Below, in pieces: positions 10,824-21,728 of a stretch of DNA of 64,000 nt (within the stretch, counting starts at the first letter, position 1; every line of letters starts with the position of its first letter). This stretch comes from Cheiracanthium punctorium (lineage: Eukaryota > Arthropoda > Arachnida > Araneae > Cheiracanthiidae). Location of the stretch: NCBI GenBank assembly GCA_038373885.1, contig JAWZYV010012343.1, positions 114,203 through 178,202 of the forward strand, given 5' to 3'. The notes beneath the pieces are model-generated. The model was given only the letters and a program-made list of their open reading frames with translations. It searched no databases and had not been told where the DNA came from. Made by a program: the position numbers and the translations under genes.

Positions 10824-11679
10824 TTCATGAATAAAACTAATATTTTGGGAACAGCCTGTCTATTTATTTGCGGATTCAAACTTACACCTCAGCTAAGTTT
10901 GAACGCATTTATTTTGCACAACAACCCTTTAAAAAACTTTAGCCACAAATCAAATCCTCGATGACAGATTGTGCACCCAACAACCGTATTACAAGTATAA
11001 AACCACTCGTGCGCGCAATCCAATTACGTCACTGCAGCAGCAGTTACATTGAATACGCTTATCTGAAACAAGGCGCCGAAATTATAGAGGCCTCCTCCAC
11101 TGTATACCTGTTCAATTTATTACGCGGCGAAACATACACACACTCATATATACATATATACGACTGGCCGTTCGCCCGCATTTCCAACCCAGTGTGCTTC
11201 GGGAACGATTTCTTGGGTACTATCGGCCATCAACAGAACACACCGAGTGCAACTGAGGTGCAGTTTGAAATAGGGGAGGTTTAAATTTCGACCCTATTGT
11301 GTATAACAATACACTCGGCCGAGCGAAGTTAACTGCATCCGCCTGTTCTACGAGCGTTTAAATGCGGTAGTGGACTAGCCGCTTTACCTGAATGTAGAAC
11401 CATAACCGGTTATGCATATCGATTTCAATACCTGTATTATTAATCTCTAAGTACAGAGTGTCCGAAAATTGTTGGGCACTTTTTAAAATTAAAAAAAAAC
11501 TCGGCTGTTCTAGCCTAGTCAGGCGGAGACCGCCCCCCCTTGAATCCCCTCATTTTTTAGTTTCATGATTGCCATTTTAAAACGATATTAATGGACTATG
11601 TCATTTTATCTCTCGTGTATTTCGCCTGGTAACCCTATGCTGAAATTTTTAGGATTGTAACCTATTTATAGAAAGGTAC
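10824..11679. other. Intergenic, no gene seen
   Basis: A 107-codon open frame at 10961-11284 shows no recognisable domain and no supporting context. Nothing else is supported. Confidence 0.45.
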
Positions 11680-12043
11680 TAGAGATGAGACGGGCTCGGG
11701 CTCTGTCATTCACGATTGCGTTCGGGCTCGGGCTCGTGAAAAATTTCTCCTTTGTTGAACATACTCCTTGAAACAGATTTTAAAAAGTGATTCATGCTAT
11801 AAATAGACGTACTTATTTTTAAAAATAGCGGCACGGGGGACTAGAAGGTGTGTGAAGCTCCAAAATTTATTGTATCCTATTAATGAAGTAGTTAAATTTA
11901 TTTGTCTTTAGCTGAACTTTCGGGCTCGGGTGGTCTCGGGCTCCAAATTTAATAATATAGCTCGGGCTCGGGCGGGTACGGATTACAAGTCCTCGGGCTC
12001 GGGCGGACTCGGGCTTCAAAAAATGAGCCCGAACTCATCTCTA
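11680..12043. mobile_element. hAT MITE with GGGCTCGGGCTCGG repeats
   Basis: Termini TAGAGATGAG and CTCATCTCTA are inverted repeats, and the flanks AAAGGTAC (11672-11679 and 12044-12051) are a perfect 8-bp target duplication. The 364-bp body holds many CTCGGGCTCGGG words in the left and right thirds, oriented so the ends partly fold together. No coding capacity. Confidence 0.9.
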
Positions 12044-12091
12044 AAAGGTACATGGGATGCCTATTCTACAGCTTACGAAACAGTGTAACAA

Positions 12092-12191
12092 CCCAGCAAA
12101 CACGCACAGGTTCTCTGAACGTCTATTAACGTTCAGAAAACGTCTTCTGAACGTTAATGGACGTTCAGAGAAACTGTGCGTGTTTGCTGGG
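12092..12191. mobile_element. 100-bp palindromic MITE (CCCAGCAAACACGCACAG end)
   Basis: The unit reads CCCAGCAAACACGCACAG to CTGTGCGTGTTTGCTGGG, with GAACGT/ACGTTC words folding inside so that nearly the whole element is a hairpin. The target duplication is not clear, so I leave the superfamily open. Confidence 0.8.
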
Positions 12192-12815
12192 AATAGATTA
12201 AAGTTGTTGCGAGCTAATAGTATTTAAATATATGTAAAAAAAATAAATGTGATGCATATTCTACAGCTTACGGACAATTTTCGGACCATTTTCAATAAAG
12301 GGGGTGCGCGATAAAATCGCATAGTCATTAGTAAAAAACAATCCTAAGCACAATAGTAGCCTTACAATGGAATTGTTCACCGATCGCCTACGTAACAAAA
12401 TGAATAGATATCCATATGAGATCCTCTATGGTGGCTCCTGTAATATTAGAGGGCAAACATTATTTCAAAAATTTGCAATGTGTCTCAAAACATTTAGTAG
12501 GCAGAAGGACGCAATGCGCCACTTAAAATCATTGAATGCGCCAAATCTGGCATGAATAAATTAAACGATCGTCCGGCACTATTTTTTTAATGACTGTGTC
12601 ATTTTATCTCTCAACCCCTTTATTGAAAATTGTCCGAAAAATGTGTCCCAAAAAAGCGACATAAAAATGCGACATAATTTTACATATATTTAAATACTAT
12701 TAGTTCACAACTTTAGCTTTAATTTAGCAACTTTAGCTTAAACACAACAACAGCTTTAATCTATTATTGCAATATTTCATAAGCTGTAGAACATGCATCA
12801 CATGTATTTTTTACA
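12192..12815. repeat. Large imperfect inverted repeat
   Basis: The left arm (12185-12345: AATAGTATTTAAATATATG, GATGCATATTCTACAGCTTA, TTTTCAATAAAGGGG) recurs inverted at 12590-12815. The loop holds a 62-codon frame with no recognisable domain. It looks like a degenerate foldback transposon into which the 100-bp MITE at 12092 inserted next to one arm. Confidence 0.55.
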
Positions 12816-12821
12816 TATATT

Positions 12822-12970
12822 CAGTGGCGTAGCCAGAAATTTTTCATGGGGTGGGGGTTACGACTACTTCAACTCATATATATGTTCAGGTATGCGTGAT
12901 AAGGGAGTGAAGAATATATTCCTCAGTGGGGGGGGGGTTGTGACCCCCAAACGGGGAGGGTCCCGTTAGG
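12822..12970 (+). mobile_element. CAGTGGCGTAGCCA element, left end
   Basis: The end CAGTGGCGTAGCCAGAAATTT and the following TACGACTAC...CTCATATAT text match the elements at 27590-27758 and 59626-60420. The right end is not found, so it is truncated or disrupted near a G-tract. Confidence 0.6.
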
Positions 12971-14313
12971 GGGCTCACAAGCCCGTTTTCACGGAAGCGA
13001 GTTTTTCCCCAGACTATTCGTGGATCCTTCAATCTGCAGTGAAGGACAATCCGTGATTTGTCCACGGGTCCTTTTCTCCCTTATTCACAAGCCCGACGCC
13101 TATCCGCAGATAATACCTGGCTTTGGTGGATAAAGTGGATACAGCTCGCTATGATTCGCCAGAGAGCACCACGCTCTTGGGGGACGGGGGAGGTGGGTTG
13201 CGAGCCGAAACCGGTTTGAATTCTCTAGCAACTCTTATCTCAACACCTGGTCGAGGTTGGGCTCAGGGAGAATAATCATCTGACCGTATCTCTGACCTAA
13301 TCATCTCCCGTCATTCTGCCTTTTCAGGCCTTGGCGAATAAGGCCATTAGGCACGTAAGCCTAAATTTCAAATATTACGTATTCTAATATTCAATTCCTC
13401 AGTAAGGGGTCCCTTTCAATCTCTATTTTAGGTTCCACAAAGCAGTCAGTCCCCAAAGCAGAGCCTAATTAGGACTAACGGGGCCCCGGGCATTTATGAA
13501 TTCGGGGGCCCCCATCTATAAAATGTGTTTTATTTTATATAAATTTTGATATAAAAATATATTTTAGATCAATATTTGAAATTGGGTACTCTTTCGAGAC
13601 AGGGGCCCCGGGCAAAGTCCCGATTTGTCCATGCGATAATAATGCTCTGAGTCCGGGCCTGAATACATTTCTTCTTCTGTTTATTTATTACTTTCTGCAC
13701 CACGCTACGCTTCCGCGTTCATAATTTATCTCCGTCACATGTTGAATAGCGATAGAATGGATTCAAATTACCTCATCCAACGACGATCAGGGCAATCAGC
13801 GCAAATTGTCCGTTTCGTCTCTTCATTGAGCAGTTTATTTGTGTCCTAATCATACCTATAATATCACCCCCCCCCCTTCTCCTTGTCTCATTACTTAATG
13901 CTAACAAGTGGATGTGACGGAAACACCAAGCGCAGGAAATTACCCTTCCCTTTTCATGCGTGTCTGATGCTGAAGCCCGTGATTCAATAAATACCGTCTT
14001 TACGAATTAAAATATGCGTCACACGGCGGGGGAACGAACGGCCCCCCGGAGGCGCATTCCCGGAATGAACGCCTCGAGACGTTTTCCGAGGCGTGTAATT
14101 AAAAATAGATCAGAGGACCCTGGAACTTTAATTTCCTCCGGACGTATTAATAAACGTCCGACGCTGATAAATGGCGACGCTCCACGTCACAACGTGGGCC
14201 GCTTTCTGGCCGATTTTCAACGCTTTTAGGTAAATCCGAGAAGGGTTTATTATTTCGGCCTGTCTGTCTGTCCCTCCATCCGTGAATATACACAGCAAAG
14301 GCTCAAGTGTATC
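12971..14313. other. Intergenic with GGGGCCCCGGGC repeat at 13478-13660
   Basis: The word GGGGCCCCGGGC occurs at about 13480 and 13603, bounding an AT-rich core, probably a decayed MITE. The stretch 13000-13370 is relatively complex but I find no exon, tRNA or snRNA that I can defend. Confidence 0.4.
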
Positions 14314-14317
14314 TTAA

Positions 14318-14831
14318 CTCTCTCGTCACCGAATTATGAAAAATCAGAGAAAACAAATCTGTCTAGCATTGAATGCATCCGAAATACTATTATAAATCAT
14401 GCAAAAGCATTTTTTTCTAATGTCGATTCATATTAGATTTTTCTAATATACATTTCTGCATTTTCGAAGCATTTTGTTATGCTAAAAATAATTTAAAAGG
14501 GTGCACCAATTAGGTAAAGGTTGAGGAATAAGAAAAAAAAAGCTATACTTACCTTAAAAAGGAAAAAAAAAAAAACGTTCAAAAGCAGCGTCCCTATTTT
14601 CTTAATTTTTGTCCTGAAACAATGAAGCGAAAACTGAAAAAATGATCTAAATGGACTAGTACTGCAATCTAGGCACGATGGATGCATCTAGTGAAGAGCC
14701 TCCTATACTTTCTACATGAATGAATGATATGGATATCACTGAAAGAAAAAAATACTCCATTCAATTGTTTTCTCTCTCAATATTGCTATTTGAAGTAGGA
14801 GCCTCCTATGAGCTTCAGGGTGAAGAGAGGG
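14318..14831. mobile_element. piggyBac-like MITE family 2, copy 1
   Basis: TTAA (14314-14317) is followed by CTCTCTCGTCACC; the right end reads GGGTGAAGAGAGGG before TTAA (14832-14835). The reverse complement matches 43013-43518 along its length, and both copies have TTAA flanks. No coding capacity; 514 bp. Confidence 0.8.
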
Positions 14832-15069
14832 TTAAAAAATAGCCATGGGTAATAAGGCTTCATTTTTTTATTTTCTGAAAAGCAGTATTGACAAGTTCAT
14901 GCTGTCATGTTATTGTTACCTCGCATTCTTACCTAGCATAGTGTGGCAAGTTTATGCTGTGACAAGACATAATAGATTATGATCACAAATAACTTCATAA
15001 ATGATGACTTCTGTGGAGAAAACTGTCTGATTATTTCGACAGAAGTTAGTAAAGCTGTTCCTTTCATTT

Positions 15070-15235
15070 TTTTTTAATCAAATGGCGGGCTTTAACAATA
15101 CCTTGGAGGCATTGGCAACCTCTGAGGTCGGAGTAGTTGGTTACTTTATAATGGGGGACGACATCCACCCCCAGTCGGGGATTTAGCCTCGACCGCCGGG
15201 AGTCGAACCGCAAACCGTAGTACAGTGTTTTATCA
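15070..15235 (-). mobile_element. tRNA-derived SINE with A-rich tail, minus strand
   Basis: The minus strand has a canonical B box GGTTCGACTCC (15199-15209) just 3' of a tRNA-like head CACTGTACTACGGTTTGC, and an A-rich tail where the plus strand reads TTTTTTTTTAATC at about 15068-15080. The A-box side abuts the piggyBac-like MITE at 15236. Confidence 0.65.
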
Positions 15236-15676
15236 CTTTGAGGCGCAACCCTTTCCCAATGCTGAAAAAAGGGGCAGCCGCTGCCATCGTTCGACTTAAC
15301 TAAGCGTTAACTGTGCCGCACAGCCAGCTGCGTCAAAGAAGGGTCTCCCGATCTGTGGCACGCGATGAACGTTTCGATCGTCCGCCCTCTTGCGGGTCGT
15401 TCAGTCGAGCGATGGCAACGGCTGGCCTTTTTTCAGCATGGGGCAATGTATCCAGCTGTTCTCGCATTCTTCCATCTTTCAGCAGATGTCAGTGCTGTTC
15501 AAAATAATCGTGACATTTTTTTTACGGGGAATGACGTGCTAAAGAGTAAAGGATTCTCGTGGAGATACGTCACCCGCAACTATTTTTTATAGAAATCCAA
15601 TCTATTGTTCGTGACTGGAAACAGTCAAAACGTCAGAGTTAGGTGTTCCCAGAGCGGGAACACTGCGCGTTAAAGG
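15236..15676 (+). mobile_element. piggyBac-like MITE family 1, copy B
   Basis: It starts TTTGAGGCGCAACCC and ends GCGCGTTAAAGGG, with the internal words GATGAACGTTTCGATCG and GCCCTCTTGCGGG of the family. The left terminus has lost its TTAA at the SINE junction; the right flank is TTAT. Part of the left foldback arm is missing. Confidence 0.7.
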
Positions 15677-16328
15677 GTTATCCACCATACAAGCTGGTCG
15701 GCAGTTCCTCGCAATTCAATTGCCAAACAAATTATTAGTTGTTTCTGTGGATCAATACCACTCTCCTCTCCCATGTTCATTTAACCTAATAATCAAATTT
15801 CTAACGTTATTTGAAACACACGCGCAGAAGTTTGATGCAATATATTTTGTACTAAGTTCTTGTTCTGTAATTCTTTGCGCATAATATAGAAAGCTAGGGG
15901 AAATATCTAGCAGGAGGTTAAAAAAAATCATTTTTAAAAGAGCACTAGCAGTTCAGAGAAAGAATCCAGTGAGATCTCGGGAAAATCGCTTTTTACTCAA
16001 CAGAAAAAGTCACCTTTTTCTCAAAAGAATGCTCTTTTTCATTAAAACCCTCGCCTTTTTTTTTAAATAAAGGTGAACAAAGATAACTGGTGTGGCGATT
16101 TATTTTCTAGATTTTTTAATAAATCTTTCAACATAATTTCGTTCGTTTTTTAAAATAAGAAATTTACGCAGGCAGTGGCAAACAAATGCATTTATACATA
16201 ACAAAATATTTCGTCGGAGCAGAATAAATATTTTGTTCTATTAGTATTGTTTTTTCCAGTTTTTGTTTATTTATTAAAAGTGGTTTAAATATTGGGCTGT
16301 GTATTAGTTTAAATTTATGACTAATTCC

Positions 16329-16362
<34 letters not shown>

Positions 16363-16363
16363 A
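15677..16363. other. Intergenic, ends in a run of about 29 A near 16332-16360
   Basis: AT-rich, no supported gene. The poly-A run directly precedes a SINE-body fragment and may be a tail of an older retroposed copy. Confidence 0.45.
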
Positions 16364-16440
16364 ACGTCTGAAGTTTTGGGCGGTTTCCTTCAGATGTAAC
16401 GGGAATACGCAACAGAACCCCTTAAAAAAGTCTTCTGTCC
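16364..16440 (+). mobile_element. SINE body fragment
   Basis: The text TCTGAAGTTTTGGGCGGTTT...CAGATGTAACGGGAATACGC matches the shared body of the tRNA-type SINEs. No tRNA-like head remains. Confidence 0.55.
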
Positions 16441-16814
16441 ACAATAGGGACGTAGCGGGGAAAAATTTCTGGGGGGGATGCCCAAAGGTGAAAAAGGTAG
16501 AGTTTCTCACAAAAATGTTTGATTTATCGACATCCAATTACCAAAACATTTCGGTAAAATTTCGGCAATACAAAATCTCGGCCTTCCCCACGCCACTGGC
16601 CCGAAGCATCCCTCCTTCCTTAGGCAAATAGCCCTCGCCTTAACCAAAAAACAATTCCCGAATAAATTTTTTTGACAGCTGTTTGCGCTAAACATATCCT
16701 ACATTTACAATATATAAAATAAATAAATAAATACATAACACAATTGAACGTGTACCATAAAAGACAACTAAAAATTTCTGCACTGGAACGTAACACTTTC
16801 CCAAGCCAAAGGAT
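16441..16814. other. Decayed G-tract repeat and unassigned sequence
   Basis: Around 16448-16530 the words GGGGAAAAATTTCTGG and GGTGAAAAAGGTAGAG recall the repeat at 2873-3060. The remainder is unassigned. Confidence 0.35.
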
Positions 16815-17265
16815 CATCGTTTTGGAAAAGGGGGGGGGGGAACTTAACCCTATAATGGTTTTGGGTGTTGCGTTTTATCCCGGCTAAGCACAACGATGTA
16901 CTTTTTATTAAGAAAAAAACTCTATTGGTATTCGATAGAGGGGAAATCGTTATCCGCCCCTCACCCTCCAAGATTAGCTGGCAGATAGGACAGGAATACA
17001 GTTATGTACATCGATCCATAAGAGGGCTTGGGTCCACCGTTCTCTTTTTAGCCTCATGTAACAAGGGACTGTTATTGGGGCTTAACGCACAATGACGCTG
17101 CATTTATATTTCCCCCTAACCGTTCGTTTTTACTGGAATGTTCTGGAAGGAAGGATTATTGGACGGGGATATTGACTTTAAGTACCTGCGTTGCTCCTAA
17201 AAAGGGCTGCTTTTGAAAAGGGGCCTCAGTTATGTATTCATCCTAAAGGATAAGCACAATTAAGA
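16815..17265. repeat. Dispersed repeat, copy 2
   Basis: Reverse complement of the copy at about 6640-7050, diverged by substitutions. A frame at 16865-17095 is shared only in part with the other copy (there broken differently), which argues against coding. Confidence 0.6.
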
Positions 17266-17389
17266 CATAAACAATGATAAAGAGATCCAAACAATGCTTG
17301 GTAAGTTGAATATGAGGTTTTTTTTCAGAGAATATAAATATTCATTTTTAAATATTCAAGGCCCGATTAACACTCTCTGATGGGCCCGC

Positions 17390-17500
17390 CTCATGTTTGA
17401 AGGTCCAGCGTTCTGGCCCATTTCGCGGCTGTCGAGTTTTGGCCGGTTTTCATCTGATGTACTTATTTAGATCCCTTTAAAAATTCCTTCGACCGAGGCA
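17390..17500 (+). mobile_element. SINE body fragment
   Basis: The text GCGGCTGTCGAGTTTTGGCCGGTTTTCATCTGATGTA is a diverged copy of the SINE body. No promoter boxes remain. Confidence 0.4.
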
Positions 17501-17731
17501 CTACCCATTCTTGCCAGATCCTATGGCGTTGTCATAACACAATGCAATACAATGCAGGTCTGTAAGGATTTCGATCCTCCCTTGAAACACACACACACAC
17601 CTTCCATTCAATTAAATTTCACAAGACGTTTTGAAAAAAAAAACACAGTCGGCTCCATTTAAACTAATGTCGCCGGTTCCAACAATTTAATTAAGCAGGG
17701 AAAAACAGAAACTGAATTAAGGATTTTTATA

Positions 17732-19143
17732 TCTCTATTCTAAAAAAAAAAAGTAACTGCCGCTGTCGCCGTTGTCAAAGGTTGTTGGGCTATCTCCTCC
17801 TAAACCCTGGGGATTTGAGTTTCGATAAAGGTGACCACAGATTCGAAAAATTCCGAGGAACCTGATAAGCTGACTTAAATTTCGAAAATCGAATTATTTT
17901 AGATGTTAATAATAAAAAACTGAAAAAATAAACATAACGGTTGCCAGATTGGGCATAAAATCGTTCATTCCTTTGCAACAAAGCGTTTCCAAGTATGTAG
18001 AATTGCGTGAAAATCACAAACATGAAGTAGAATTTACTCCCAATTCAAAAGTATAGGAAATAAATAACTCAAAATGCGTTACACAAAGTTGACCATTTTC
18101 CAATAGTAAGTTCGCTTAGACAACAGGAGTTTAGAATGAGCGACTATTCGTTTTTCCAAAACAGAATAACTCATTGTAACTGATTTTAAAAGCACCATCT
18201 TGGCATTAGGAATGATCTGGCAAAATAGTATCTTTCCCAGCAGGGTAATCTAAGCTTCGAGTTCCAGAATGCTGGAACCCATCTTGAAAATGAAAAATAA
18301 TTAAAGTACAGATTATTTTAAAGGCGGTTCGGTCCAGCTGGAGAATTTGCTACCAGTAGACATATTGGGTGGCGTTAACTATACCTATTTGCCAGCGCGG
18401 CGAGATGATATAATTCGTGGCGCTCAATACGCCCATCTGCAAAGGATTATGTATATGAAAATATGGATAACGGTTTTCCGGGAACCTTGCATGAGCAGTC
18501 ATTATAGATTCTGAGCATGTGTCAATCGCCAACTAATGAAAACTCGCCATGGGTGGCAAGCTATCCTAGCTGTTCCGTAGTTTTTATCAAAGAAAACGTA
18601 TAAAGTACTGTTTTCTTAGAGCTCATTATTAACTATACATATACGCAAGTCGCCCAATAATGAAAAATCGCCATGGGTGGCAAATGCGCAAGGTGCCCCA
18701 TAGGTTTAACATAAATAAAAATGCAGCTGAAACAGATGTTCTGATTTTATTACGCTTTATTTCTCTAATTAATATAACTTTTGAATGGCAACATTAAATA
18801 TCATTGTGTTTCTGAGGAGTGCAAATAATTTTTCCAGCGATTATACGTGGAGTCCTCACTCCAGGTGGAGTATAGCTCAGGACCCATAGAACACGGATTC
18901 CTATAACAAAATATCTACCGTGATATGGGGGCGTGATCTACTGAAGAGAGAAGTTTAAATTTTTATGTACCAATGAACATGCAAGAAACAAGCAACGTGT
19001 AGCTGAGTAAAATTCTATCTGATCCAATCTGATTTTGGGTTTTTTCTATTGAAATTATGTGATTTTTACAAATACGCCTTATCAGGGTCCAAATCATTCA
19101 TACGAAAAGCGAGCGTAGCGACTCTAGGGGCATTTGCCCGTAG
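17732..19143 (+). mobile_element. Non-autonomous Helitron, copy 1
   Basis: It begins TCTCTATTCTAAAAAAA after an A and ends with GCGAGCGTAGCGACTCTAG, a hairpin GGGCATTTGCCC and GTAG before T. A second copy at 57620-59006 matches through most of its length and has the canonical end: a GGGGCC/GGCCCC hairpin followed by CTAG and T. The 5' TC, 3' hairpin plus CTRR and A/T insertion site define Helitrons. No Rep/helicase frame is present. Confidence 0.75.
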
Positions 19144-19454
19144 TTTATTTAAATAATTATTTGAACGTTATGGAATTCAAACTCAATTTCTGACATCTTC
19201 GGAAGTCATTTTTAATCGAAACTGCTATTGTATTTGTAGGCACGCGCACGAGCACGAACTTTAGCATTAGAATAATGTATACAAACATTGCAGTTATGAG
19301 GTTCCTAGATTTTTTTTACTATAGACCCAGGCCTTATGGGCAGTCAGGGTCTGTTAGAACGCATATATTTAAGGGTGTATGTCGAAGAAATAAACTCTGT
19401 TTTTAATCTTGGTACACAAATTGAAATAAACAGCTCCTGAAAAATCCATTTATT
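19144..19454. other. No gene seen
   Basis: AT-rich, no supported feature between the Helitron and the next repeat. Confidence 0.5.
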
Positions 19455-19835
19455 CCTATTATAATCACTCCTATGGCGTTTCCTATCATTTATCATCTTT
19501 CTGACAGAAAGCTTCTAATTGAGATTTAATAAAATCAAACTTTCTTAAGAAAGATTTAGATCAAACAATGGAGAATAAACGACCTCTTTTTTGAGTCTTG
19601 CGCTACATAATGTAATCAATCATTGAATAATAAACTACAAATAGGCTAAAAAAATGAAAGGTTATCGGCCTTCTACGTTAATTCATTTTTGAAAGAGGTC
19701 TTTTTTTTAATAGAAAATGCTCTATTTAGAGTTCGAAAAATCCGAGGTATTAAATAGAATTAAAGAGGTGAAAAATTTGTATATAAACCTTAATCAAATC
19801 ACACGCATCATCCATTATAAAGTTGTCATTTCAGT
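19455..19835. repeat. Unclassified dispersed repeat, copy B
   Basis: Inverted relative of 4095-4475. A frame at 19717-19944 lies partly in it; the other copy does not keep it, so I do not call a gene. Confidence 0.6.
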
Positions 19836-20012
19836 ATGCTCTACATTGGGGATGAAGTTGGGAATAATTAGCATACGAAAGGCAAATGGCGGAGTGGTAT
19901 TCCTATTACTGCATTGCCTTCATTATGCTGGGTTAGATCATTGATCAAAAATTAAAAGTGTCTATTCCCACTTCGATGTATGTCATTCAAGCTGTTCGTT
20001 CTTTAAAAAAAA

Positions 20013-21728
20013 TCTGATGTGTCCAACACATGACTTCCTTGCACGTCCATTAGATCAAAAATATTTTCGACGCACTTCCTCTAAATTTATTTGTTTGAAA
20101 GAGATAAAATATCAATAATAGTAAGGTTTAGCAATTTCTAGCCAAATATTTCGATATCGCCAAGCTGAGTTCAATTTGAAAGATTTCCTTCTGACACTTT
20201 ATTTGGCGATATTTCACCAAAAGCCGACAAACTTGAGATAGTCAGCGAGATTTTGGGGATAGCCAAAGTAGTCAGTGAGCACAGACCTTCAATGAATTGA
20301 ATGCATCTATACACCTCAATGTATTCAAAGTCATTTGGCTCACCATGTAAATAAATTCTCAGTCGATTGCTGTCAAAAAAGATATTGAAAACAGTTAGAT
20401 ATTCAATAGTTCTAAATACAAAGTTAAAAAATCTACGGGTTAAAGTTTTAGAGTTATACAAAATAGGAAATAATTTTTGGCGCCAAATTTGGCGATATTT
20501 CGGCGAAACTCGTCAATGTCGACGACATTTGGCGAGATTTTAAGCATAAACCAAACAATGACAGATTATCGCCAAATTTGGCGATATTTCGCCAAAACTC
20601 GCCAAGGTCGAGGACAGACGGCGAGATTTTGGGCATGTACCAAACAATGACTGTCTACAGTTGTATTATAATGAAGATGTCCATAGACATTAAGGTACTG
20701 AAATTCTTTTCGGTGGTCCTGTAAATAAACTCTCCAGTAGATTGGAACCAAAAATCGAGATGCACAACTAGATGTTACAACATTCTTATATATGAAATTT
20801 CATAATAGTTTTTGAGATTTGAGAGTTAAATATGCACACACGTACACCAAAAGTCGCCAAGCTTGGCGACTTTTGGCATAGTTCTTGAGGGAGGCACGTG
20901 ACCGTGGTCGGACCATTACCTAACTTATGTGGTAGGACGGTATTGTGCTTGAAATGGATGAATGCCCCTAAAATTGCTATTGACCGTAATGTATTGGAAA
21001 TCTTTTGAGTGTTCCTGTAGCAGAACTATAAATGATAAAGACACTTTTTTTAATAGAGAAATTCATTTTCTAACTCTTTACAGCATATATCACTTCTGAG
21101 TCGTTTGAAATAGCCCAATACCTCTAAAAAACGCTTTGATGAATTTCGGACCATAGAGCGTAATGTATTTCGAATCTTTTGGGCGGTCCTGTAGATAAAC
21201 TATCCAGTCGAATGGAACCAAAAGGGGAGGTGCACAACTAGATGTTACAACTATCCAAAATATGAAGTTTCGACATTCTACGCCTAATAGCTTTTGAGTT
21301 AGGCGAGTTTAATGAATTTCGGCCCATAGAGCGTAATGTATTTCGAATCTTTTGGGCGGTCCTGTACATAAACTATCCATTCGATTGCCACTAAAAGGGG
21401 AGGTACACAACTAGATCATAGAACAATCCTAAATATCAAATCTCAACATTCTACGACCCATAGTTTTTGAGATATGCGAGTTACATACGTACGTACGTAC
21501 GTACGTACAGACGGCATGGAAAAACTGGCCACAGTAGACTCGCCACTGGTCAAAATGAGTTGCAAACGCGTTAATAGGATCGTGTATGCTAGCCTACGAT
21601 GAGATGCATCGAAAAAATTTTTAAAATTCAATTTAGAGGTAGTCAAAATCGGTTTTATGTCGAAATTTGGCCCCCAAAATTTTTCGGGATCACATTACTT
21701 CCTTATACTAAGTACAAGGAAGTAAAAA
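20013..21728 (+). mobile_element. Helentron/DINE-like element, ACTTCCTT family, copy 1
   Basis: The unit begins TCTGATGTGTCCAACACATG (a small hairpin) with ACTTCCTTG just inside, and ends with the hairpin ACTTCCTT-atactaagta-CAAGGAAGT. Inside are two tandem units of about 88 bp rich in GGCGATATTTCG words (about 20470-20640), two of 173 bp (starting 21141 and 21314), and a TACG microsatellite at 21486-21508. The layout matches Helentron-derived elements. It abuts copy 2 with no gap. Minus-strand frames here follow the repeats and are not genes. Confidence 0.6.

Noticed and set aside
10961..11284. 107-codon frame
   Set aside because: No domain, no codon bias visible and no conserved neighbour.
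14545..14553. ATACTTACC, the 5' word of U1 snRNA
   Set aside because: The following bases do not continue as U1 and no Sm site or hairpins follow; the word lies inside a piggyBac-like MITE.
15199..15209. A functional tRNA gene around the perfect B box
   Set aside because: The 5' half of the tRNA is cut by the neighbouring MITE and an A-rich SINE tail follows.
20470..20640. CRISPR-like direct repeats
   Set aside because: Units are contiguous and diverged, with no unique spacers, in a eukaryotic transposon.
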